Shown here: positions 54,501-64,000 of the stretch, one piece after another
Layout of the letters: each line of letters opens with the position of its first letter
Position numbering within the stretch: position 1 is the first letter of the stretch
Assembly: GCA_035048485.1 (NCBI GenBank)
Contig: CM068583.1
Location: 66,277,306-66,341,305, forward strand
Origin: Pteria penguin
Taxonomy: Eukaryota; Mollusca; Bivalvia; Pterioida; Pteriidae
Reading direction: 5' to 3'
Length of the DNA: 64,000 nt
Position numbers and translations under genes: made by a program
The notes under the pieces: generated by a model
The model's input: only the letters and a program-made list of their open reading frames with translations
Database searches by the model: none
What the model was told of the DNA's origin: nothing

Positions 54501-57500
54501 GTGGTTTGAAAGATCTAATTTTCATCTTTCTGTAATAGAAGTAAATCTAATAATGCTTTTGGCATTGAAACTGGGAACCTTCAAGGTCAAGGTCACAAAA
54601 GAAAGTCACCCGGAATAGTGTTCATTAAAGTCAATCTATGTGTAGGTTAGAAAATCATTACTCTCATGGTCTATCTATAACTGAACTAAAGTCAATTACA
54701 CATTTGACCTTGACTTAGGAACTGTCAAGGTGAAACAAGAGGTCCAAGTGGGCCTATATCGCTCACCTGAGTACCTAGATGATCAGTCATGCAAGAAGGA
54801 AGAATTCATTTATTATTGCATTACTGTGACCAAGTCAACACAAATGTTGAAAATATGTCAAATTTTATTTCAGACCAGAATAAAAAACAACACTTTTTTG
54901 CTTGCACATCCATTCAGGTGATTTTGATATTAAGCATTTCCTTTGTTTCTGCAAGATGTCATTCAGGGCAACAAGTTATTCATTTTCTTTAGGTGGGGCC
55001 TTCTGTTGACTGATTTCAAGTCTGGGTCATGACCAACAATTGTTTCAAATATGTCCAGATCTAACTTAAAATTGCCTAATTTCATATGCTGAGTGTTGAG
55101 AAACATCTAAAAACTTATTTAGATGTGTAAAGAAATGAAAAAAAAATTTTTGACCACAGCTGGATTTGAACCGCTACTCTCCACATTTCAATTACCAAGT
55201 GGTATATGTACCATTGTGAGACCTCCTTTTTAGACATGGTGGCATTATCTGTTAACCAATTTGGATGAAATTTTCCAGATTGATAGAGGACCTATACTAC
55301 TTCATGTATTCCATGTTTCATTTAAATCTTTCATGTGGTATAACAGCAGAAGTGAAAAATGTGATTGAATTGTTCCTATACACCCTCATTTGGAAGTCTT
55401 TAAAATTCATAGAAAATCCAAAAATTGAGATATTGACATAATTCTTTCAAAGTAACATTCCTTACCATAATTATGATCACAATAGTCCATAAGAAATCAT
55501 CATTTTTAATTAACTAGGAAATATGACACTTTTCTGCATTGAAATCACCAAGTCCAAAGAAATGTTGAAGAAAAAAATTCTAAAATTTGATTTTGGAAGG
55601 GAACCAAAATGATAATACGTCTTCACTCATCCCTCTAAATCATTTTTATGGAGGGTACTCTTTTGTGACCTACTTTTGACTATGGTGGCGCCACCTGTAA
55701 AGAGGTCTGGACGAAAACAAGAGAATTTGAAGAGGATCATAAGTGACTTATTTCTACCAAGATTTATTAAAATCCTTCAAACAGTTTTGAGAAAAAGTTG
55801 AAAATGTAAAAAATGGCCACCCTCCACCCTTTTTTTTTTTTGGAAGTCTTAAAAAATTCATAAAAATCCAAAAATTGAGATATTGACAAAATTCTTTCAC
55901 AATAATATTCCTTACCACAATTATGATCAAAATAGTCATTAAGAAATCATCAATATCAATTAACTGAAAAAATGACACTTTTCTGCATTGAAATGACTCT
56001 AAGTCCAGAAACACGTCAAAAAAGCGTAAATTTTTATTTGACGGATCTTAACCCCGAACACAATTTTTAATAACCCATCTTTATAGATTGTTGAAATGCA
56101 ATTAGTTTCCCCATTTATGTACTGGTTCTGGACGAGAAGATGTTTGAAGAGGGGTACTGTTTTGGGCACTTTTGGCCCCGCCCTGGATCCATCCCTGAGG
56201 GAATCTGGATCCCGAACATAATTTTAGTAGGAGACCTTGAGTACATCATTTACACAAAGTTTGATCCAAATCTGCAATGTAGTTCCAGAGAAGAAGTTGA
56301 AAATGTGAAAAAGCTGACGACATATGACGACAACGACGACGGACGACACACTATGACTATAGCTCACTTGAGCCTTTGACTCAGGTGAGCTAAAAACAAT
56401 ACACTTTTCTGCATTGAAATTACTAAGTCCCTCTGTGACCTACTTTTGCTCATGGTGGCGGCACCTGTCAATGGATCCGGACGAAAAATAACAACACTTG
56501 TAGGGGACCTTGAGTACTTCATGCATACCAAGTTGCATTAAAATCTGTTCAGTGGTTCTGAAGAAGAAGTCTAAAATGTGAAAAGTTTATGACAGACGCC
56601 GGACGGACGCCGGACTAACTATGACAATAGCTCACTTGAGCCTTTGGCTCAGGTGAGCTTAAAAACAACTACACTTGTAGGGGACCTACAGTACTTCATT
56701 CCTACAAAGTTTCTTCAAAATCTATTGAGTCGTTTCCGAGTAAAATTTGAAAATGTGATAAAATACCCCCCACTGTACTTTTTTTGCAATCTTAAATTCA
56801 AGAGAAATCCAAAAATTAAAATTTTGTCAAAATTCTTTCCATAAAATTTTAACATTCCTTTATTATATTCTGGCTAAATTAGGCATTTCAGTGCATCAAA
56901 AGTCAACAATAGGAGAAATATTGATGAAAACCATGCTATTTTGCATGAAAGTGTTACAATCTAAGAAGATGTCAAAAAGCATCAAAAGTTACCTATCCGA
57001 TTTCAACTACATGATAAAAATTGAAACATACATCCTTCTAAATCACTCAGATGTCTTTAGTTTTATTATCCACACAGTGGTTCTAGAGAGGAAGATTTTC
57101 AAATCGTGGTACTGGCTGATATCTATTTTTAGCCATGGTGGCACCATCTGTAAATAGATTTGGATGAAATGACCAAACTTAGTAGAGGTCCTATAGTACT
57201 TTGTGTATACCAAGTTTCATCAAAATTCTTCATGCAGTTTTGTAGAAGTAGGAAATGTTAAAAGTTTACAGACAGATGTTCAGACAGATATATGGACAGA
57301 AAAATGAACGACGGACAAAAAGTGATCAGAAAAGCTCACTTGAGCTTTTAGCTCGGATGAGCTAAAAACGACACCTTTTTTTCCATGTACTTAAGCTTTT
57401 ATGGTTACCAAGCTCAATATTATTTTGATGCCGTCTGATAACTATATCTAATCTGGGTCCGCCTCAGTACTTTTTTAAAGGATGATGCTGCCTAACAATG

Positions 57501-60500
57501 TGCCAGAAATTGACATTATGACTCACATTTATCATAACTTAACTGTTTGGCTTTCAACTATCATACCTCAAAAAAGTAATATGCCACATTTTACTTGTTA
57601 ACAATATTTGTGATATTTATAAGCTACCGGTATGTGTCATGAATTTCTAAAACTAATCATAAGCACATCACTACTCATGCTGAGAGTCAGACACAAGATT
57701 TTTTTCGTGTGCACAACTCCAGAATTAGAAAATGTTTTGCTGAGCTTAACACTAATCAGCAGAAAAGTTGTATATCAGAAGAGGAATGGATAAATTTTTA
57801 GAATTGCATGTTTTTTGTAGAAAGTGACCAAATCATGACAGTTTATTCTACCAATTTCCATTTAAATATGTTGCTGTATTATAGAAAAAAACCTTGATTA
57901 CTTTTTTTTTAATCAATAAACATCTTTCTCTCTATAATATAATTATTAAATGTCCAATTTAGGTTTAAATGTATGGTACATGTATTAGATATAAAGAAAC
58001 CATGTTTTTACCATATCACTGCAATGGAGAGACTGACTGACAGATGGAAAAACATATAGACAAAGAAATGGAAAGGAAACCTTAAGTCTTCTTCAACTTT
58101 CACAACAGGTAAAAATACTTACACTCCAAACAGCACACCACCTAAATGTCCTGCATGGTCAAAAAGCTTCCAGCGAAAAATAAGTCCCAATGTATCTAGA
58201 GCAATTATTCCATAAAGTCCCTGTTAGTAAAAGTAAATTAAGCACAATAAGCCATACACACAAAACACAGATCAAAATAAAAGTAACAAGATGTGATTGT
58301 GAAACACTTTACCCTGGAGGGCTACAAAATTCTTGATGAGGATATTTCTTAAATGTCAAAGTCTTCTCTCCAATGACTTAAAATTGAAGGCCGATGTTCA
58401 AGTTATTTTTTAATTTAAGTCATATCTAGGTCAAACTTGAAAGTCAAGGTCACAAGGTTAAAATTTTAATATCAATGGAAAGGTCTCACCACAAGACAGA
58501 CACATATGAAAAAAATGAAAACCCTTGCTCCAAATGTTGAAAAGTTGCAACCAAAGATTATATTTTTTAAATGTCGGCCAAAAGTGAAAATACAGTCACT
58601 AGGTCATAAATATTGGTACTTAAAGAAAGGTCTTGCAACAAGAAATACAAATACGAAAAATGAAACCACTGGCTGATATGGTTGAAAAGTTATGATCAAT
58701 AATAAAGTTGTCCAAAGACAGATACGCAGACAGGACAAAAACAACAGATAAATCAGGGGCATAAAATTGCATCATACATAAAAAATATTGGCAGTTAAAA
58801 TATTACTACCGAGGGCCAATGTCACCCAGACCTGGATCCATCCCTTGATGGATCTGACTGAAAAACAGCAGCGCTTATAGAGGGAAACAAGAAGAAGTTC
58901 ATCAAATTTTATTGTTACATTTTAATATTATATCCACTCCATACTGAATTTTCAAACTTTCCTTGTTAAATTTGAATAGGAAGGTTATCAGGATTGCATG
59001 ATTACCTCTAGTTTCCACAGGTTTTCAAGTTTCTAATGTTCCAGGTGTCTGACTGTTTTATTTTTACGTACATGCATGTAAAACACTTATCTTTGTACAT
59101 ACATATAAATATCTATGCAAACCTGTTCTGCACTGAATCGTGGGATAATTCCATCTAGAAACAAAACGTTAAGCTCTGCATTCGGTCGCACTGTACAAAT
59201 ATATCCTACGAATCCCAAGATAGCACCTGACTGAAAACAAACTTCATGTCTATTATGAAATCAAGGTAATGCATCGCTAAGCACCTTAAAATTGAAATGT
59301 AAAGCAATTACAAAAACAATACCCCGATAGTTTTATGAAATTTGTTAAACTCTAAAACAACATCCCAATATGTTTTACACAATTATAATTCTTCTTATTC
59401 AAGCAAATATAATTTGCAAAGCTAAAATACTTTACATCTGTCTGCAAGAGTTATGCTTTTTGTTTTGTTATCTATGTCATGCACAGAATTTCAAGAAAGT
59501 AAGTTTCTACAAACGGCAAACGATCTGGAAAGCGTTTTGTGAAGGATGGACAGACAGATGGAAATATGTACAGTTGGAGACAGTCCCGTATGTCTCTCTG
59601 ATGAGTAATAAAGGGACCAATAAATGTGATACATCAATGATAAGGATACAAATTCATCTTCTGACCTCTTCTATGAAACATGTTGCTATAATGGAGATAA
59701 TCTAACAAAACAAATTTAGAAAAGTCTGGACACATTAGGTATCCTGGACATAATCTTGATTATTTACTGGGGAAAGTCTATCTAATTCAGAATCCTTCCA
59801 GCCTATGACAAAGACAACCATACTTCCATTGTTAGATAGAAGGTTCGCTTTGCTGGATATTTGTGTTACTTTCAACAGTTTTTCAGTCACAGTATAGCAA
59901 TGACGCAGGCGAGAACCAACCTCTTTAACAAACTGGTACAATTAGGATTGTGATCCAAGCTTGCCTACAATGCAAGAGAAGCACATAACAAGTGTATAAA
60001 GTCGGTTCCAGTCCACTGTTGTATGGACATGTTTGCTGATGGGTAGCACATTTGGTTCCAGTCCACTGTTGTATGGACATGTTTGCTGATGGGTAGCACA
60101 GTCGGTTCCAGTCCACTGTTGTATGGACATGTCTGCTGATGGGTAGCACATTTGGTTCCAGTCCACTGTTGTATGGACATGTCTGCTGATGGGTAGCACA
60201 TTTGGTTCCAGTCCACTGTTGTATGGACATGTCTGCTGATGGGTAGCACAGTCGGTTCCAGTCCACTGTTGTATGGACATGTTTGCTGATGGGCAGCATA
60301 GCTGGTTCCAGTCCATTGTTGTATGGTCATGTTTGCTGATGGGTAGCACAGCTGGTTCCAGTCCACTGTTGTATGGACATGTCTGCTGATGGGTAGCACA
60401 TTTGGTTCCAGTCCACTGTTGTATGGACATGTCTGCTGATGGACATGTCTGCTGATGGGTAGCACAGTTGGTTCTAGTCCACTGTTGTATGGACATGTTT

Positions 60501-63500
60501 GCTGATGGTCAGCACAGCTCCAAATGAACTAAGGCTACAGTGATATAGGTATTTCATCATTTATCAATTATAACATAGTATAAATACTTACAGCTCCTAG
60601 GGAAGGAATTTTCGAGCTTTGAATAATTTTGTTAAGATTTCCAGTAAATGCAGATACAACACCTGTTAAAGATAAAAAAGTGACAAATGCCTTTAGCAGT
60701 ACTGTTCTTTTCATGGCAACTACACAAACTGTTCTTCCTTGTTTTGTACCGGTAAAGCAGTGTGGTTCTAATCTAAGTTTGCAAAGGTAAAAATGACCTT
60801 ATACAAATATTACATTCCCTTGCAGACACCTGTTTACTAGAATAGTGACACATATGGTAACTGCATTTCACCTTTACTGACCTGTCTACCAATAAGCTTG
60901 TATTCACTATAAACTAATGAAGTATCCTGTTCTGAGTATAACACATTATCTTAATGTTCATAGTAACTATACATGTACCCTAAGTCTGTCTTTGATGGAA
61001 ACTCTACATGTACCTTATGTCTGTCTTTGATAGTAACTATACATGTACACTATGTCTGTCTTTGATAGTATCTATACATGTAACCTATGTCTGCCTTTGA
61101 TAGTTACTACATGTACCCTATGTCTGTCTTTGATAATAACTATACATGTACCCTATGTCTGTCTTTGATATTAAATATACATGTACACAATGTCTGTCTT
61201 TGATAGAAACTCTACATGTACTTATGTCTGTCTTTGATAGTAACTATACATGTACCCTATGTCTGTCTTTGATATTAAATATACATGTACACAATGACTG
61301 TCTTTGATAGAAACTCTACATGTACTTATGTCTGTCTTTGATAGTAACTCTACATGTACCCTAAGTCTGTCTTTGGTAGTAACTACATCTACCCTATGTC
61401 TGTCTTTGATAATAACTATACATGTACCCTATGTCTGTCTTTGATAATAACTATACATGTACCCTATGTCTGTCTTTGATAATAACTATACATGTACCTT
61501 ATGTCTATCTTTGATAGTAACTATACATGTACCCTATGTCTGACTTTGATAGTATCTATACATGTACCCTAGGTCTTCCTTTGATAGTAACTACATGTAC
61601 CCTAAGTCTGTCTATGATAGTAATTATACATGTACTTTATGTCTGTCTTTGATAATAACTATACTTGTATCTTATGTCTGTCTTTGATAGTAACTATACA
61701 TGTACCCTATGTCTGTTTTCAATAGTAACTATACATGTACCCTATGTCTGTCTTTGATATTAAATATACATGTACCCTATGTCTGTCTTTGATATTAAAT
61801 ATACATGTATCCTATGTCTGTCTTTGATAGTAACTATACATGTAACCTATGTCTGTCTTTGATAGAAACTCTACATGTACCCCAAGTCTGTCTTTGATAG
61901 TAAATACATGTATCCTATGTCTGTCTTTGATATCAAATATACATGTACCCTATGTCTGTCTTTGATAGTAACTATACATGTAACCTATGTCTGTCTTTGA
62001 TAGTACCTCTACATGTACCCCAAGTATGTCTTTGATAGTAACTACATGTACCCTATGTCTGTCTTTGATATTAAATATACATGTACACTATGTCTGTCTT
62101 TGATAGTAACTATACATGTAACCTATGTCTGTCTTTGATAGTAACTCTACATGTACCCCAAGTCTGTCTTTGATAGTAACTCTACATGTACCCTATGTCT
62201 GTCTTTGATAGTAACTATACATGTACCCTATGTCTGTCTTTGATAGTAACTATACATGTACCCTATGTCTGTCTTTGACAGTAACTATACATGTACCCTT
62301 TGTCTATCTTTGATAGTAACTATACATGTACCCTATGTCTGTCTTTGATAGTAACTATACATGTAAACTATGTCTGTCTTTGATAGTAACTACATGTTTC
62401 CTATGTCTGTCTTTGATAGTAACTATACATGTACCCTATGTCTGTCTTTGATAGTAACTCTACATGTACCCTATGTCTGTCTTTGATAGTAACTCTACAT
62501 GTACCCCAAGTCTGTCTTTGATTGTAACTACATGTACCCTATGTCTGTCTTTGATAATAACTATACATGTACCTTATGTCTGTCTTTGATTGTAACTATA
62601 CATGTACCCTATGTCTGTCTTTGATAGTAACTCTACATGTACCTAATGTTTGTCTTTGATAGTAACTCTACATGTACCCTATGTCTGTCTTTGATTGTAA
62701 CTACATGTACCCTATGTCTGTCTTTGATAGCAACTATACATCTACCATAATTCTGCCTTTGATAGTTACTACATGTAGTCATGTACCCTAAGTCTGTCTT
62801 TGATAGTAACTATACATGTACCCCAAGTCTGTCTTTGGTAGTAACTACATCTACCCTATGTCTGTCTTTGATAACAACTATACATGTACCCTAAGTCTGT
62901 CTTTGATAATAACTATACATGTACCCTAAGTCTGTCTTTGATAATAACTATACATATCTCTAAAAGAAATTAATTAAACTCAGTATGATTATGAGACAAA
63001 AAATCATGCTTAACTACAAACATGGCCAACAATGGGAGATGACTACAACTAAATTACAGCTAATGAAACCCATCTATACACTCAGATACCTAATAATATG
63101 ATTATATAATTTGACTGGTGCAATAAAGAGATCACTAATCAAAAAGTTAATGTAAACAGTTCTCACTGCCTTACACTTGATTGGTAAATACCAAATTAAT
63201 GAGATGTCCTCACATTATTCAGTTCACCATATGAAATCCAAAGAGTGACCAATATGTCTCAGAAGACTGGCATTATATATTGCACAAAATGATACAATTT
63301 ATGTTGGTATCTAGTTTAAGATATAAGTTATAACATGACAAGTTTGAGACCCTCAATGAAGAGGTCACCTCTGTTAAGAGGTCACTTTCATAATTTCCCT
63401 TGGGTTACTGCTTAATACAGATTAGATTGTACTAAGTTTTTTTATTCAATTTTCTCAGTTCTGTCAAACTTATTTAACAAAAAATATTTTTAACAAACTT

Positions 63501-63732
63501 CTGCCAAAATGAAATTCTAAAATAGATTAGTCCAAGCAATATGACAAATGATTTTAATTTCCATTCATGATAAAGGACTTACCGGCAGTTAAATACATAG
63601 CGGATGCTTGTTCCAGTCCAAGATGAAAAATCACAACTGGGGCAAATGATAGTAACACATTCATGTTAAAAAATATATGTAGGAAAGAGTTATGGCTGAA
63701 AGAACTCAGAACGTTGGAAATCAATGGGTTAA
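51483..63732 (-). CDS. PARL: PARL, mitochondrial rhomboid protease, 3' five exons
   Basis: Coding exons in order: 63583-63732, 60592-60662, 59123-59230, 58123-58220, 51483-51570. All four junctions keep frame and have GT/AG ends. The joined part is about 170 residues, the C-terminal half of a protein of about 350-380. It shows the rhomboid core: FSHNSFLHIFFNMNVL (the family's H..N region), SLGASGA with the catalytic Ser, and FDHAGHLGG with the catalytic His. PARL sits in the mitochondrial inner membrane and cleaves substrates such as PINK1 and PGAM5 inside the membrane (family knowledge). The FDHA.HLGG form is specific to PARL rather than to secretory-pathway rhomboids. The N-terminal exons, including the targeting peptide, lie past 64000. 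Confidence 0.95.
52065..52112 (+). mobile_element. Truncated MITE end (AGTGGCGGATTCAGGA)
   Basis: Matches the terminal repeat of the MITE at 30128 and continues into a G-run, as in the other copies, but the right half is missing. Confidence 0.5.
52113..54150. other. PARL last intron, left part; one unassigned ORF
   Basis: A plus-strand ORF at 52152-52505 has a fairly coding-like middle (YGKEFAIACIRNERAIDNFI) but matches no family I know and is antisense to PARL. From 52900 to 53640 there are worn ~130-150-bp repeats (CCATTTGCC.., CCAAGTGCATAA, CCCATTC). Nothing else is supported. Confidence 0.3.
54150..54735 (+). repeat. Worn ~130-bp repeats with TCAAGGTCA
   Basis: Blocks of the form GGGAACCTTCAAGGTCAAGG then TCACAAAGG recur near 54161, 54437 and 54577, each preceded by TTTGACCTTGAAA and followed by AGTGCTCAT..GTCAATCTATGTGT. 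TCAAGGTCA is exact at 54166, 54447, 54581 and 54587. Confidence 0.6.
54736..56393 (+). mobile_element. RC-type element, family GCTCACCTGAG, copy 3
   Basis: Left end CAAGAGGTCCAAGTGGGCC (palindrome with one G-T pair) then GCTCACCTGAG; right end AGCTCACTTGAGCCTTTGAC then TCAGGTGAGCTAA. It is collinear with copies 1 and 2 and includes the tRNA-like patch seen in copy 2 (55150-55215). It lies in antisense orientation in the last PARL intron. Confidence 0.72.
56394..57366 (+). mobile_element. Two further 3' modules of the same RC-type family
   Basis: Right after copy 3, two more 3' halves follow without 5' ends: one ends GCTCACTTGAGCCTTTGGCT, CAGGTGAGCTTAA (56630-56663), the next GCTCACTTGAGCTTTTAGCT, CGGATGAGCTAA (57335-57366). 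Each has its own ACTTGTAGGGGACCT and AGTACTT body and GACGGAC tract. Confidence 0.65.
57370..58122. other. PARL last intron, right part
   Basis: AT-rich intron with no repeat or coding signal that I can support. Confidence 0.4.
58123..58220 (-). CDS. PARL: PARL exon with catalytic His
   Basis: Acceptor ACTTTTACTAACAG, donor GGAGT|GTAAGT. It reads GLYGIIALDTLGLIFRWKLF then DHAGHLGGVLFG. The His of HLGG is the second catalytic residue. Two GT dinucleotides overlap at the donor; the second one is used because only it keeps frame with the last exon. Confidence 0.95.
58300..58930. repeat. Worn repeat and element fragment in PARL intron
   Basis: Two blocks of about 120 bp with CAAGGTCACAAGGTTAAAA / GTCACTAGGTCATAAA and AAAGGTCT..CAACAAGA are related to each other. 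A fragment of the RC-type element (CCTGGATCCATCCCT, AAAAACAGCAGCGCTTATAG) follows at 58835-58900. Confidence 0.45.
59123..59230 (-). CDS. PARL: PARL exon with catalytic Ser
   Basis: Acceptor TTTGTTTTCAG, donor CAG|GTTTGC, 36 codons in phase 0. It begins SGAILGFVGYICTVRPNAEL: the first residue is the rhomboid nucleophile, followed by the membrane helix. It continues NVLFLDGIIPRFSAEQ, matching the loop before the next helix in vertebrate PARL. Confidence 0.95.
60001..60522 (-). repeat. 50-bp minisatellite, ~10 copies
   Basis: GGTTCCAGTCCACTGTTGTA recurs every 50 bp from 60004, with one small internal duplication near 60430-60455. On the minus strand the unit has no stop in any of the three frames, so three overlapping ORFs run through it (124-184 codons). 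They carry the same repeated peptide words (PYNSGLEP, ATHQQTC) in rotation. It lies in a PARL intron in sense orientation. Confidence 0.93.
60592..60662 (-). CDS. PARL: PARL exon leading to the catalytic Ser
   Basis: Acceptor TATCTTTAACAG, donor GCT|GTAAGT. After two joining bases: VVSAFTGNLNKIIQSSKIPS then LGA. The exon ends exactly between Ala and Ser of the GASG active-site motif, so the catalytic Ser codon is the first codon of the next exon. Confidence 0.93.
60955..62955 (+). repeat. 35-bp minisatellite, ~57 copies
   Basis: The unit is TATGTCTGTCTTTGATAGTA then ACTATACATGTACCC, with many point and 2-5-bp length variants (TATTAAATATAC, AACTCTACATG, AACTACATG). It occupies most of the 2.9-kb PARL intron between 60662 and 63583. 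Confidence 0.95.
63583..63732 (-). CDS. PARL: PARL exon with FSH..F..N motif
   Basis: Acceptor TTTTTTTCTTTTCAG, donor GCCG|GTAAGT. Two bases close a codon, then NPLISNVLSSFSHNSFLHIF and on to LEQASAMYLTA, then one base. This covers the loop and second core helix of the rhomboid fold; the conserved His and Asn near FLHIFFNM support the oxyanion region in the family. The preceding exon must end one base into a codon and is outside the window. Confidence 0.93.
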
Positions 63733-64000
63733 CTGAAAAGAAAAAAAAAATTAATCTATATTATGATATATATTTAGTAAAATTCTAATATGACTTGATA
63801 TTTTCTCCCTGTATGATCTATACAGTTGCCTGGTCATTATTCCCCAACACATTCCTGCACAGATATGCCACGCAAACTATACAACCACAGTTCTTAGTGC
63901 TCTGCCCAGTTCACTTTCTGGAAACTGAAACACTGATTTTGATTTTTACGGCAAAACTGAATTTGTCGACTGCAAAAACATATAAGAATAAAAATAATAA
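63733..64000. other. PARL intron, end of window
   Basis: Sequence upstream of the first PARL exon found. I see no further exon here; the next one must end one base into a codon. Confidence 0.5.

Noticed and set aside
59925..60496. Three long overlapping minus-strand ORFs
   Set aside because: They are the 50-bp array in three frames inside a PARL intron.

Overview
The window looks like nuclear DNA from a bivalve mollusc. The grounds are AT-rich sequence with many ACATGTA stretches, spliced genes with short exons and long introns, and dispersed elements that open with AAGAGGCCCA and close with a CTCAGGTGAGCTAA hairpin, of the kind known from bivalve genomes. There are also tRNA-headed SINEs, a decayed non-LTR LINE, a decayed Ty3/Gypsy element and a very high load of minisatellite arrays. 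I see no bacterial operon, phage or CRISPR.

Two real protein genes can be built exon by exon, both on the minus strand. Left: an orthologue of hinderin (KIAA1328), a coiled-coil protein; ten exons from a 36-bp microexon at 27247-27282 down to the stop at 1473. All nine junctions keep the reading frame. The first exon(s) were not found. Right: the 3' half of PARL, the mitochondrial rhomboid protease; five exons from 63732 to the stop at 51483, holding the catalytic Ser (in GASG) and His (in HLGG). Its 5' exons lie beyond the window.

Region by region: 1-27282 is the hinderin gene and its 3' flank. Its introns hold a 160-bp tandem core inside a hairpin-ended element (3251-4388), a 40-bp pyrimidine-rich array (5925-7490), a SINE (11429-11699), a 73-bp array with higher-order structure (12798-14400), an RC-type element (16042-17560) and a 47-bp array of about 122 copies (20191-25957). 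From 27283 to 51482 no host gene is recognised. This stretch holds several distinct inverted-repeat elements (30128, 30497, 30769, 34071, 35071, 36371, 46662), a second RC-type element (31371-33096), a LINE relic (38480-41050), a 26-bp array (41162-42550), a Gypsy relic (42818-44071) that runs straight into a 51-bp array (44072-46545), and a third RC-type family end (to about 49753). From 51483 to 64000 is PARL; its introns hold a serial RC-type cluster (54736-57366), a 50-bp array and a 35-bp array.

The two genes have no obvious functional link. The most striking biology is structural. Several unrelated repeat families share one end architecture (5' palindrome, short motif reused in a 3' hairpin, then CTAA), which points to Helentron-like rolling-circle elements carrying and spreading satellite repeats. 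Several arrays also show clear multi-unit (3-, 7- and 18-unit) amplification.
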